Assembly (NCBI RefSeq): GCF_001400735.1 | Contig: NZ_LJPW01000144.1 | Span: 1 to 64,000 of the forward strand | Direction: 5' to 3' | Source: Pseudomonas caricapapayae | Lineage (GTDB): Bacteria > Pseudomonadota > Gammaproteobacteria > Pseudomonadales > Pseudomonadaceae | Length of the DNA stretch: 64,000 nt | Shown here: piece after piece, positions 1 to 7,721 of the stretch | Layout of the letters: each line of letters starts with the position of its first letter | Numbering within the stretch: the stretch's first letter is position 1 | Position numbers and translations under genes: made by a program | Notes under the pieces: model-generated | What the model was told of the DNA's origin: nothing | The model's input: only the letters and a program-made list of their open reading frames with translations | The model's database searches: none

Positions 1-12
1 TATAAGAGACAG
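1..12. other. Residual Nextera/Tn5 mosaic-end adapter
   Basis: The first 12 bases, TATAAGAGACAG, are identical to the inner 12 bases of the 19-bp Tn5 mosaic end AGATGTGTATAAGAGACAG used in Nextera libraries. Lying exactly at position 1, they are most simply untrimmed adapter at a contig end. They should not be read as genomic sequence. Confidence 0.8.
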
Positions 13-120
13 ATATTCATTCCATCTGTAGTCCGGATAGCCGCCACCCCCTTGGGATAACGTCGATCTCAACACCTCGTTCATTTAAACGCTCTGGCGA
101 CGCCCGTAGACTTCGCTCCT

Positions 121-852
121 ATGAATACATCAGGTGATCGACTCCGCATCCTCCTTCGGGAGTGCCATCTCACAGCGACTGACTTTGCCGCCAACCGCAA
201 AATCACGCCGCAACACGTCAATAACTGGTTCAAGCGCGGCGTGCCCATGGCACGAATTGACGAGGTGGCTGAGCTGCTGACCGTCAACGCTCGCTGGTTG
301 CGCACCGGCGACGGCCCCAAACACCCCAACGACCGCGCCAATGAGACCACCAGCGCTGATACCCGCGTCATGATTCATCAGGCAAGAAACGTGTCGCGTG
401 GAGATGTGGAAATCCAGATCTTCATGGAGATCGAATCCACCCATGGCATCGGCAAAACCGTGCTCGCCGAAGCCCCCGGCCAGAAAATCCGCCTGCCCCT
501 GCAAGTCCTGCAGAACATGGGCATCGACCCTAAAAACTGCATGTGCGTTGCCATGGTCGGCAACAGCATGGCCGACAAAATCCAGGACGGCTCGATCCTC
601 GGCGTCGACCGCGAACTGACCCAGGTCATCGACGGCGAAATCTACGCCCTCGAACACGGCGGCATCCTGCGCGTGCGCTACCTCTACCGCCTCCCCAATG
701 GGGGCCTGCGCCTGCGCAGCCACAACGACGCCGAATACCCGGACGAGCTGTTCAGTGCAGAAGACATAGACCGGGAGAAAATACACATCCTGGGCTGGAT
801 ATTCTGGTGGTCGACACTCAATAGCCGACGCAATGCCATGCTGCTGTTGTGA
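121..852 (+). CDS. CI-like XRE/S24 transcriptional repressor
   Basis: A 243-residue regulator of the phage CI / LexA-like type. Residues about 8-62 form a helix-turn-helix DNA-binding domain in which the 'QHVNNWFKRG' stretch resembles a recognition helix. Residues about 125-225 form a peptidase S24 fold, with the nucleophile expected at Ser149 in 'VGNSM'. Family members repress prophage or bacteriocin genes and are inactivated by RecA-stimulated self-cleavage. Where relatives often carry the general-base lysine, this protein reads 'LRVRYLYR', so self-cleavage may be altered. The ATG has no strong Shine-Dalgarno sequence. No phage structural genes follow. Upstream context is cut off by the window edge. 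Confidence 0.8.
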   Translation: MNTSGDRLRILLRECHLTATDFAANRKITPQHVNNWFKRGVPMARIDEVAELLTVNARWLRTGDGPKHPNDRANETTSADTRVMIHQARNVSRGDVEIQIFMEIESTHGIGKTVLAEAPGQKIRLPLQVLQNMGIDPKNCMCVAMVGNSMADKIQDGSILGVDRELTQVIDGEIYALEHGGILRVRYLYRLPNGGLRLRSHNDAEYPDELFSAEDIDREKIHILGWIFWWSTLNSRRNAMLLL

Positions 853-1064
853 GAGGGCTCGGCGCTGGAAGGTATTCGGGCTGGGCATCGCCAGGGAATT
901 TCAGTATTCTGTGCGCCATCCAGAGCACCTGGCGCTTTTAAGCGGTGGGGTGTTTGAACGGGGCATGTGATCCGTTTGCCCTGTTGTCTATTCGCGCTTC
1001 TTCAGGAGCGCATCTGTTGAAGGCGATTGCGGTTTATCAAAAATAGACCGGAACCGCCTACGAG

Positions 1065-1088
1065 AAGCCGGCCACAAGCCGGCTTTTT
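1065..1088 (+). terminator. Rho-independent terminator
   Basis: A perfect 8-bp stem (AAGCCGGC / GCCGGCTT, loop CACAA) is followed by a T run. It lies about 210 bases after the S24 repressor gene. The gap 853-1155 holds nothing else that I recognise. Confidence 0.75.
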
Positions 1089-1155
1089 AATGTCTACTGC
1101 TTTCTTCCTGCGGCCGGACAGTGGATATCATTTGCTTTAGAAGCTTCCAGCCAGA

Positions 1156-1542
1156 TCAGCCGCTGGCAGTACTTTGTTGGTTGTCCGATGGCCCCAACCG
1201 CCTCCGCCGCGCCACCAATGCCCGGCGCAGGGAAACATCCGCGTACTCCATAAACAGCGTTGCCAATCGATTCAGCGCTGCCTCTTCCTCTTCACCGCCC
1301 ACGATTGAATCAAAGCCGAGCGCACGCTTGTTCTGTTCGGGCAGTTCTTCCCAGCTGGTCATGAGATAGGCGTACATGGCGCTGACGACTTGCCGTTGGG
1401 TCAGGGCGCCAGGTAATGACGTAGATGGGCCAACACCCTGCCAAGGCTTTAGCGCACGGCATCGCGGGCACAGATTTCGCGTGAGCGACGGGCCGAAGTA
1501 ACGGTGCTTAAGACTCAGCAACCGCGCTTTTCTGACTTTCAT
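1156..1542 (-). CDS. Hypothetical protein with one CxxC motif
   Basis: A 128-residue protein I do not recognise. The ATG at 1542 is chosen because GGAGG lies about 5 bases upstream; earlier in-frame starts lack this. The basic N-terminus is followed by 'CPRCRAL', which could be half of a metal site, then an acidic 'GGEEEEAAL' segment and an Arg-rich tail. There is no signal peptide or membrane segment. It is transcribed divergently from the small XRE regulator at 1664, and a perfect palindrome sits in the shared promoter region, so it is probably controlled by that regulator. A toxin-antitoxin-like pair is possible but nothing in the sequence shows toxicity. Confidence 0.55.
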   Translation of the reverse strand: MKVRKARLLSLKHRYFGPSLTRNLCPRCRALKPWQGVGPSTSLPGALTQRQVVSAMYAYLMTSWEELPEQNKRALGFDSIVGGEEEEAALNRLATLFMEYADVSLRRALVARRRRLGPSDNQQSTASG

Positions 1543-1602
1543 ACGGCCTCCTTGAACGTGTACGTGCATCCTTGAGACAAGTATCTTAATCGAAAAACCT
1601 AT

Positions 1603-1619
1603 TTTGGGATAATCCCAAA
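1603..1619. promoter_or_regulatory. Palindromic operator between divergent genes
   Basis: TTTGGGATAATCCCAAA is a perfect inverted repeat of two 8-bp arms around a central A. It lies between the divergent starts at 1542 and 1664. A plausible minus-strand -10 (TAAGAT) lies near 1588, so the palindrome would sit over the -35 region. The small XRE protein encoded alongside is the likely binder; that is inference. Confidence 0.6.
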
Positions 1620-1663
1620 TCAGGTTTATTTAGGTAGCCGAACTATTCAGACGGCGCGCCTAC

Positions 1664-1909
1664 GTGAAAACCATCCATAACGTTCGCTACCAGGCGTTGC
1701 TTGATCTTTTGCTGGAAGCCCGCAATGCAGCCGGTATGACGCAAAAAGAATTAGCCGTCAGACTCGGGCGACCGCAGTCATTTGTCTCGAAGACAGAGAA
1801 TGCCGAGCGCAGGCTCGATGTCATTGAGTTCATGGATGTCTGTCGAGGGATCGGGACTGACCCATATGCGCTGCTCAGGAAACTGGATGACCGGTTCTGT
1901 AACGCCTGA
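1664..1909 (+). CDS. Small XRE-family helix-turn-helix regulator
   Basis: An 81-residue protein that is almost entirely one HTH_3 domain (residues about 10-68). 'MTQKELAVRLGRPQSFVSKTENAERRLD' region residues form the classic helix-turn-helix with the 'QSFVSKTE' recognition helix. The start is GTG at 1664, downstream of an in-frame TAG at 1631; no good ribosome binding site is visible. It probably autoregulates and controls the divergent 128-aa gene through the palindrome at 1603-1619. It converges on the last gene of the polysaccharide operon, whose stop lies 31 bases away. Confidence 0.75.
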   Translation: MKTIHNVRYQALLDLLLEARNAAGMTQKELAVRLGRPQSFVSKTENAERRLDVIEFMDVCRGIGTDPYALLRKLDDRFCNA

Positions 1910-1939
1910 CGTGTTTTCTGTAACGGCCCCGATCAATCT

Positions 1940-2983
1940 TCAAACCCGATACGACTCCGCATGCCCTACTTTCCTCAGCGTGCGCCAGTACGAACGAATG
2001 CGCTTGGCAAGCGCCGGCGAGGTGCTGAACAGTACGATGGTCGCAAAGGACACCCACCAGCCGGGACGCAGGCAGGTCAGCAGGTATTGATTGAGCCAGA
2101 TGCGCGCTATTCTCAGTCTGTAGCGCCTTGTATCGAGACGCTGCAACTGCTCTATATCAGAGGCTTTGTAGAGCGTCTTCAAGACGTGGCGGCTTGTCAA
2201 AAAGCGCTCGGGAAAATCGACACCAGCTTCATGATGGTTCAGCACCCTGAAGTTGCACCTCAAGACGTTATCCCACAGTTTCAGATTGCTCAGCCCCACC
2301 TGGCAGGGCCGTGCGAGCCGGGCGTCAATGCCGCTCCTGCGCATGACGCCAAGCATAAGTGCCTGCTCTGCCACCATGCGAGCGGACGTATAGCCGATGA
2401 AGTTTCCAAACGGGTTGCGAGACGGCCTTTTGTTGAAAAGCGCGTCCCTTTCGAACAACGGTTGATCCCACATGGCGAGCATGGCTTCGCGGGTGCCGAA
2501 TTGAACAAGGTCCGATATGTGGAACAACATCGGTAACCGCTCAGGATCACGAATATAAAGTGTAGTGGTAGTGATGGGCGTGTCGAACAGCTGTGTTTCG
2601 CCTGGCTCGGTATCATCAGATCGACCTATGACAGCCAGTGCAGCGCTGGTCAGGTTGTGATCGGCGCGCATTTTCAGGACATAGGGCCTTGAAGCGCTCT
2701 GAATACCGCATAACGTTGATCGCAGCATGCGATTGATGTTGATCTGATTACCGGCGTCGTCGACAAAGGTGCCCGGATCATCCGACAGGATGAGCTGATC
2801 CGCCTCAACCGCAGATATATCTTCATGACGCCAGGTCGAAACGATGATTTCGGCATGTGGCAGGTGCGTTCGGATCGATGTGATGCAGGCGAAGATATTC
2901 CGTTTGGAACTCAGGTTGCGGCACAGAGGGCCCTGAATAACCACGCTGATTTTTCTGGAATCAACGACCACAAGATGAGGCAT
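1940..2983 (-). CDS. WavE-family glycan biosynthesis protein
   Basis: A 347-residue protein with the hallmarks of the WavE lipopolysaccharide synthesis family, named after a Vibrio cholerae core-oligosaccharide gene. Near the N-terminus it has 'SVVIQGPL' and a patterned 'EIIVSTW' strand, then 'VLKMRADH' around residue 105, which resembles the acidic nucleotide-sugar site of GT-A glycosyltransferases. The C-terminus is basic and partly hydrophobic ('LLTCLRPGWWVSFATIVLF'), suggesting membrane association. It is the last gene of the minus-strand operon running from 9999, 54 bases after the preceding gene. A role as a transferase on the exported polysaccharide or LPS is inferred from family and context. 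Confidence 0.7.
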   Translation of the reverse strand: MPHLVVVDSRKISVVIQGPLCRNLSSKRNIFACITSIRTHLPHAEIIVSTWRHEDISAVEADQLILSDDPGTFVDDAGNQININRMLRSTLCGIQSASRPYVLKMRADHNLTSAALAVIGRSDDTEPGETQLFDTPITTTTLYIRDPERLPMLFHISDLVQFGTREAMLAMWDQPLFERDALFNKRPSRNPFGNFIGYTSARMVAEQALMLGVMRRSGIDARLARPCQVGLSNLKLWDNVLRCNFRVLNHHEAGVDFPERFLTSRHVLKTLYKASDIEQLQRLDTRRYRLRIARIWLNQYLLTCLRPGWWVSFATIVLFSTSPALAKRIRSYWRTLRKVGHAESYRV

Positions 2984-3037
2984 GTTGTTAACCTTGTAAT
3001 GAGAAGCGCCTGCTACTGACGGCCAGTGGCAGATCAG

Positions 3038-3643
3038 TCAGTGGGATCTCGCAACACGCCGAAAGACGCGCAGAACAACATGCCTTACTCGACGTAATAC
3101 GCCGGCCAGCAATGGAATACTCGTCAGCACCCTCTCAAGACGAATAACCATGAACAGCCTGCCGATCTGAACAGAACGGGCTGAGGCTGTTGTGCTTGCC
3201 GGCAAATTGTTGAACGACGCATTGAAGGCTCGCGAATAAATACCCAGATACATGGCGGGCACCCTGATCACCAGGTTTCGCTTTCGAAGCCTGACGCTCA
3301 AATAGTTGTAGCGAGCAATTTTCCGGATGAAGTCCATACAGGTGGTCGAGTCATGCTGGCCAAAATCAATCAGTACCCAGTCGCTTTCGACTTTATCCAT
3401 GTGCTGGGCAATTCTGTGCGCCGCAATACCGCTCAGACCATTGTCGTGAAGAAAATCATCCAGGCTGAACAGAGCGTGTTCAGTCGATGACTCGCTGACG
3501 GGTAGTTCGTTCAGGTTGTAGCGGTCATCAATCACGAGTATGGGAACGGTCTTTCTGGGCTCGTGGCGAATGCGCGCCAGCTGACAGATCAACTGATGGC
3601 AGGCGGTGCCGGGGCTCGAATGAGAAACGACGAATACCTTCAC
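3038..3643 (-). CDS. Hypothetical protein of the polysaccharide operon
   Basis: A 201-residue protein I do not recognise. The GTG at 3643 is chosen because it overlaps the TGA of the upstream gene as GTGA and is preceded by AAGGGGG, giving translational coupling; a longer reading would extend into the upstream gene. The N-terminal half alternates strands and helices ('KVFVVSHSS', 'PILVIDDRYN', 'DWVLIDFGQHDS'), which would suit a Rossmann-like enzyme. The C-terminal third is strongly basic ('LRRVRHVVLRVFRRVARSH') and may bind membrane or nucleic acid. Context implies a role in making or modifying the surface polysaccharide. Confidence 0.6.
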   Translation of the reverse strand: MKVFVVSHSSPGTACHQLICQLARIRHEPRKTVPILVIDDRYNLNELPVSESSTEHALFSLDDFLHDNGLSGIAAHRIAQHMDKVESDWVLIDFGQHDSTTCMDFIRKIARYNYLSVRLRKRNLVIRVPAMYLGIYSRAFNASFNNLPASTTASARSVQIGRLFMVIRLERVLTSIPLLAGVLRRVRHVVLRVFRRVARSH

Positions 3644-5415
3644 TTCGCCCCCTTGCTGCAGGACATGAAGGGAGTCGAATTGTAGATGGCCCTTACCGCA
3701 GCCCACAGGCTTTCAAAATAGAAACTTTTCCCGTTATTCCGATAGGCGCGAACAGCTGAAATCAAAATGCCAGGGAGCGACAGAAGGTTGTGGTGAAAGT
3801 AATCATCCTGCTGGCGAAAAAACCAGGTCTGCGTACCGCGTTGACGCAACATATTGCGCACTTCGCAGCTCTCGGTGATCAGTGTGCGTTTGGCCAGCAC
3901 AGGCTCTGTGAGGAAGCGATTGACCAAAAACTCCTTACGCATACACGGTAGCTGGTCAAGCAGCACAAGCCTCTCGAAGTCGCCGATAAACTCTCTGACC
4001 GTCTCACTGTCGTTTTTGAACGCGGACTGCTGCACCACGGTATCGATCAGTTCGACCCAGGCTCGAACAGACAGGTGATGAAGACCGGTTGGAATAACCA
4101 CCGCAGACGGGTTGGCCAGGTATTTGTCAGCGAATTGCCGCAATCTGGCCAGTGCAGTATCGGCAGACAGATTCAAAAGAGGTTTCTTTTCCAGCAGAGA
4201 CACATAACAAGCCCCGGATATCTCAAGACATCCGTTAACTGATTCGACGGGAGCCTTGCCGCCCAGTAGTGCCCGGGAAGTCACTGACTGAGTGATACCG
4301 AATGGGTTGATGCGGTTTGGAATGCCCGCCCTGGAAGCTCGTAGTGCATGCTCTATGTCTTCGTATTCGACCCAGTGGAGAGACTCGTCCAGAGGACAGG
4401 CATTCCACACGTCCCTGCGGCAAATATAGAGGCTGCCTGTCGGGTAACTGGCGTCGTTGTTGTAGCGCATCGGGCTGGCGTAACAGAATCCGGTCAGGTC
4501 TACGTCCGGGAATACTGACGGCGCAATGGACAGAGCCTTACCGTTGGTGCGATGCAGCCCTTGAAGTCCCTGAGCAACCTCTGCCATGGCCATGCCGTAA
4601 TCGGAATAGCGGCGCGGGTGCATACTGATTCGATTATCGAAGAACATGCTTTGCAATGTCATCAACGGATAGCGCGGGCCAAAGCGGCGGACAACTTCCC
4701 CGAAGTGTTTTGGCAAAAAGACACGGTCATGCAGGATCACCAGATTGCTGTGTCTGGCCTCCAGAGCGAGGCGATTTTTCTTTTTGCCTATCTGCACGGG
4801 CGGAGCAGTAATGTCCTCCCCCACGATACGGACCTTGTCGAAATAGGCGAAGTTACTTCCCGGGGTACCGCACAGCAGTATTTCCTTGTGCGGGATGTCA
4901 ATTTCCAGAATGCGCTTCACGGCGGCATTGAGAACGGTAGCGTCGCCTGGACCGACGGGAATGCCGAAGGTCCAGCTATCGAGATCGTCGTTCAACTCCG
5001 CCGTCAGCCTGGATACTTTCGTGTAAGTGACGGAGTTGGCCGAACGCGCAATGACCTTGAGCGATCCCGTAAAATATTCACGATCCAGATAGCAATCGAT
5101 AGGCGTGTCTTCGATAACCGTGATTTTTTCGCCAACATTCAGAAAGTGGGCACCGTCCCATAGCAACAGAGGGGCCAGCGGTGAATCGCTCTGGACGCCA
5201 TAAAAACAGTAGCCACCCGCCCCATACATGCACAATGGACGCTGTGCGGCATGCAGTTTCCTGATCACCCGTTCAGGCTTGCGGAACGGATGCGCTCGGA
5301 ATGAGATGAGGCTGGAACACTCATGGGACAACATTAGCCCCAACGGGAGGCTGCGCAGACTGCTCGTCGATAGGTAACCAAGAGAAGGATGGTGCTGGAG
5401 AAGGGTGGTTTTCAT
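3640..5415 (-). CDS. Large putative glycosyltransferase, unknown specificity
   Basis: A 591-residue protein. The central part has features of GT-A glycosyltransferases: 'LVILHDRVFLP' resembles the D-x-D-containing strand, and 'SLHWVEYEDIEHALRASRAG' resembles the C-terminal acidic motif that places the catalytic base in family 2 enzymes. The N-terminal 170 residues and the C-terminal 200 match nothing I recognise. It starts one base inside the stop of the cupin gene (shared base at 5415) and its own stop overlaps the next start by 4 bp, so it is tightly coupled in the operon. It is longer than a single-domain transferase, so a second activity is possible. Confidence 0.6.
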   Translation of the reverse strand: MKTTLLQHHPSLGYLSTSSLRSLPLGLMLSHECSSLISFRAHPFRKPERVIRKLHAAQRPLCMYGAGGYCFYGVQSDSPLAPLLLWDGAHFLNVGEKITVIEDTPIDCYLDREYFTGSLKVIARSANSVTYTKVSRLTAELNDDLDSWTFGIPVGPGDATVLNAAVKRILEIDIPHKEILLCGTPGSNFAYFDKVRIVGEDITAPPVQIGKKKNRLALEARHSNLVILHDRVFLPKHFGEVVRRFGPRYPLMTLQSMFFDNRISMHPRRYSDYGMAMAEVAQGLQGLHRTNGKALSIAPSVFPDVDLTGFCYASPMRYNNDASYPTGSLYICRRDVWNACPLDESLHWVEYEDIEHALRASRAGIPNRINPFGITQSVTSRALLGGKAPVESVNGCLEISGACYVSLLEKKPLLNLSADTALARLRQFADKYLANPSAVVIPTGLHHLSVRAWVELIDTVVQQSAFKNDSETVREFIGDFERLVLLDQLPCMRKEFLVNRFLTEPVLAKRTLITESCEVRNMLRQRGTQTWFFRQQDDYFHHNLLSLPGILISAVRAYRNNGKSFYFESLWAAVRAIYNSTPFMSCSKGAK

Positions 5416-5735
5416 CAGACGACGTACTTGTCGGCAAGCGCGCCCGGCACCTTCACCACAACAGTGGTCGCATCGGTAAGCGCTTCGAACGCCGTGATAT
5501 CGCCCGGCTCCAGAATGATGATGTCACCTGCATTCCAGATCTGATCCCGCATGTTGACGGATCCGGAGATGAGTACGGTTATCTCGGTGGCAACCTTGTG
5601 GTAATGGGCAACTTCCCTATCGCCCGCCTTGTAAGTCTTGACCCCGACCTCACAGGAACCGGTCTTGAACGCAGCAGGTTCGAAGTCACCCACGAACCAG
5701 CCTTTGACCATATCTTCCAGCCGTGCCGTTTTCAT
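5415..5735 (-). CDS. Small single-domain cupin protein
   Basis: A 106-residue cupin. The metal-site motif is visible as 'AHYHKVATEITVLISG' (His-x-His with the conserved Glu), followed by 'GDIIILEPGDITAFEAL' for the second half. Proteins of this size in polysaccharide clusters can be isomerases, epimerases or ligand-binding subunits; none of these can be assigned from sequence. It begins with a 4-bp ATGA overlap with the nucleotidyltransferase gene upstream and abuts the large transferase gene, so it belongs to the precursor-synthesis part of the operon. Confidence 0.75.
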   Translation of the reverse strand: MKTARLEDMVKGWFVGDFEPAAFKTGSCEVGVKTYKAGDREVAHYHKVATEITVLISGSVNMRDQIWNAGDIIILEPGDITAFEALTDATTVVVKVPGALADKYVV

Positions 5736-6463
5736 CGAACGTCTCCTGCTTCGAAAGCGTGAAGCTGGCTATTGGTTTTCAGCGGTCGGTACTGGCCCGG
5801 TTCGATCCGGTAGGCACCAATTTTTTTCTGTAACAGCACCAGTTCATTGAGGGCCGGCGCTATGTAGAAGTTGTCATTGACCCTGGCATCCTTGCGAATC
5901 ATCTCTTTCGCCGCGGCTACGAACAGCGAGCCGGATCTGAACCAGTACACGCCGGCAATCGCATGGGGGCTGATCGGGTTTTTCTCGGCAGCTTCAATGA
6001 CGCGTCGGTCGCTATCCAGACGCACGAATGAATAACGAGGGTGCAGTGAGCTGAAGATAACGACTCCGGCATCTTCATCGTTTTCCCGAAACGAACGCAC
6101 CACCTCCCGCAACTCTATATCCACAAAATCACTGACACTGAGAATCAACAGCTCATCATCGTTATCGATTTGTCCGCTCGCCAGTAGCGCTGTGCAGGCG
6201 GCGCCCCGGGTGATGTTGTGAACAGGCAGAACGCTTGCCGAAGGGTGCATCTGCTGGAGCATGTTACGGAGATGCAACCGGGTGACATCGTTGCTCGAGA
6301 ATGTGCAGATCATCCTGCGCGGCTCAAGCGCGGCACAGTTGTCTATCAGCGTATGAATCAGAGGCTTGCCGTTGCACTCGCGCAGGTATTCCGGGTACTC
6401 GCCATCGTCGGGCGACGTCTCCCCTTTCTTGCCTGCCAGGAGAATGATGTTCAATGCGCTCAC
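5732..6463 (-). CDS. Divergent sugar-phosphate nucleotidyltransferase
   Basis: A 243-residue protein of the NTP_transferase fold, predicted to activate a sugar- or polyol-phosphate as an NDP derivative. 'NIILLAGKKG' begins the nucleotide loop, 'NGKPLIHTLIDN' follows, 'LLILSVSDFVD' is the metal-binding strand and 'DNFYIAPALNEL' is a family-typical C-terminal motif. The usual G-x-G-x-R loop is replaced by a longer 'GKKGETSPDDGEYPEYL', so the canonical arginine is missing. It shares 'FYIAPAxNEL' with the second nucleotidyltransferase at 7722, suggesting related substrates. It overlaps its neighbours on both sides by 4 bp. Confidence 0.7.
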   Translation of the reverse strand: MSALNIILLAGKKGETSPDDGEYPEYLRECNGKPLIHTLIDNCAALEPRRMICTFSSNDVTRLHLRNMLQQMHPSASVLPVHNITRGAACTALLASGQIDNDDELLILSVSDFVDIELREVVRSFRENDEDAGVVIFSSLHPRYSFVRLDSDRRVIEAAEKNPISPHAIAGVYWFRSGSLFVAAAKEMIRKDARVNDNFYIAPALNELVLLQKKIGAYRIEPGQYRPLKTNSQLHAFEAGDVR

Positions 6464-7098
6464 AGGCCAGCCACCTTGTCGAAGTTGATCGATTGGACCT
6501 TGCCAAGGATGTTATGGAGGTTTACCTCACAGGTTTCAGCCACGACCAGAACATGGGCCCCGGAGTCTCTGGCAGCCTTGATGCCATTCTCGTTATCTTC
6601 GACGATCAGGCATTCTTCGGGCTCAAGACCCAGTTGCATGATGGCCTTGGTGTAAATATCGGGGGCTGGCTTGGCATGCCTGACATCTTCGTTGGAGAGC
6701 TGCAGATCGAGGTATTGCCCCAGGTCTGCCCTATTCATCATGACCTCCACGGTGTTGCGAATGGAGTTGGATGCAACCGCCAGCTTGTAACCCAGTGCTT
6801 TCAGCGATGACAACGCGTACTGATGCACAAACGTCGGTTTGCACTGGGCGTAGACAATCTCCATGGTGTACTGCTGCTTCATCTGATTTATGAACGCGTG
6901 CAACGCCACCGGCAGGTCGCGCTCGATACTCAGCATGTCAAGCTTGCGCGAGGTGGGCAGGCCGTCGTAGGCAGTGAGGTGTTCATGACGACTGATGTTG
7001 TAACCGAACAGGCTGAGGGCTTTGTTCAGTGCATCGTAATGCCATTCCTTGGCTTCGATGAGGACGCCGTCCATATCGAAAATCACTGGCTTGATCAT
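6460..7098 (-). CDS. HAD-family phosphatase / phosphoglucomutase-like
   Basis: A 212-residue HAD hydrolase of the beta-phosphoglucomutase-like subfamily. Motif I is 'VIFDMDGVLIEAKEWH' (nucleophile Asp8, acid/base Asp10), motif II is 'LAVASNS', motif III is the lysine in 'RHAKPAPDIY', and motif IV is 'LIVEDNENGIKAA'. A helical cap lies between motifs I and II. The enzyme probably dephosphorylates or isomerises a phosphorylated precursor of the polysaccharide. It overlaps the divergent nucleotidyltransferase gene by 4 bp and follows the GDPD-like gene by 7 bases. Confidence 0.8.
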   Translation of the reverse strand: MIKPVIFDMDGVLIEAKEWHYDALNKALSLFGYNISRHEHLTAYDGLPTSRKLDMLSIERDLPVALHAFINQMKQQYTMEIVYAQCKPTFVHQYALSSLKALGYKLAVASNSIRNTVEVMMNRADLGQYLDLQLSNEDVRHAKPAPDIYTKAIMQLGLEPEECLIVEDNENGIKAARDSGAHVLVVAETCEVNLHNILGKVQSINFDKVAGL

Positions 7099-7105
7099 GA
7101 TTGCC

Positions 7106-7720
7106 TCACTTGAAGAAAGTGGCTGCGTCTTCGGGAATATCAGTGCACAGCGTCAAACTGTCCTGCAGCCTGAAGTCGAGCAATTGCTGCCAAAGTCTGC
7201 GGTGGTCACGCCCGTGCAACTCGGGTGACACCACACAAACCTGCTTGCCCTGCGACAGAAGATCGCCAATGACCTGATTGGAGAACCACTCCCCCTCGAA
7301 ACCGTCAACCCAGATGCCTGCTGCCTGTTCAATCCAGGCTGGCGACGGTTCAACTTCACTGAGACGGGTGTAAGTGATGACGTTCGCGTGGAGGTAACTG
7401 CGCATGTCCGGTACGGCCATGTCGAAGGCAAACCAGTTGGTATGGCCGTATCGGGCGAAGGTTCTAACAAGCGCCTGGGCCATGCCATCGGCCTTGATGT
7501 TGACGGCCAGCGGCAGGTTGCGACCCGCCATGATGTCGAGCAGACCATCAAGCGTCAGCTCACCGCCAACCGGCATGTCGTGAGAAATAACCAGTTGACC
7601 TGCCACATCACGAACGTCGGTTTCCGTGCCGAAACCGAGGTCGAATGAACGATGAAATGCCTGGGGTAAATTGCGCTCGGGCTTTTGCAGCCAATAGCCG
7701 CGGTGGCTGATGATCTGCAT
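7106..7720 (-). CDS. GDPD/PI-PLC-like phosphodiesterase
   Basis: A 204-residue TIM-barrel phosphodiesterase of the glycerophosphodiester phosphodiesterase type. The ATG at 7720 is chosen because it sits one base after the stop of the preceding gene, with a GAGAGG ribosome site. Catalytic signatures are present: 'SHRGYW' at the N-terminus, 'GTETDVRD', and 'LVISHDMP' with the second histidine. It is shorter than the usual 240-300-residue GDPD and has no signal peptide, so it is probably cytoplasmic. In a polysaccharide operon it might process a glycerophosphoryl or sugar-phosphodiester intermediate; that is inference. Confidence 0.75.
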   Translation of the reverse strand: MQIISHRGYWLQKPERNLPQAFHRSFDLGFGTETDVRDVAGQLVISHDMPVGGELTLDGLLDIMAGRNLPLAVNIKADGMAQALVRTFARYGHTNWFAFDMAVPDMRSYLHANVITYTRLSEVEPSPAWIEQAAGIWVDGFEGEWFSNQVIGDLLSQGKQVCVVSPELHGRDHRRLWQQLLDFRLQDSLTLCTDIPEDAATFFK

Positions 7721-7721
7721 C

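Noticed and set aside
121-1909. A prophage beginning at the S24 repressor
   Set aside because: No integrase, structural, lysis or replication genes follow within the window. Phage content to the left of position 1 cannot be assessed.
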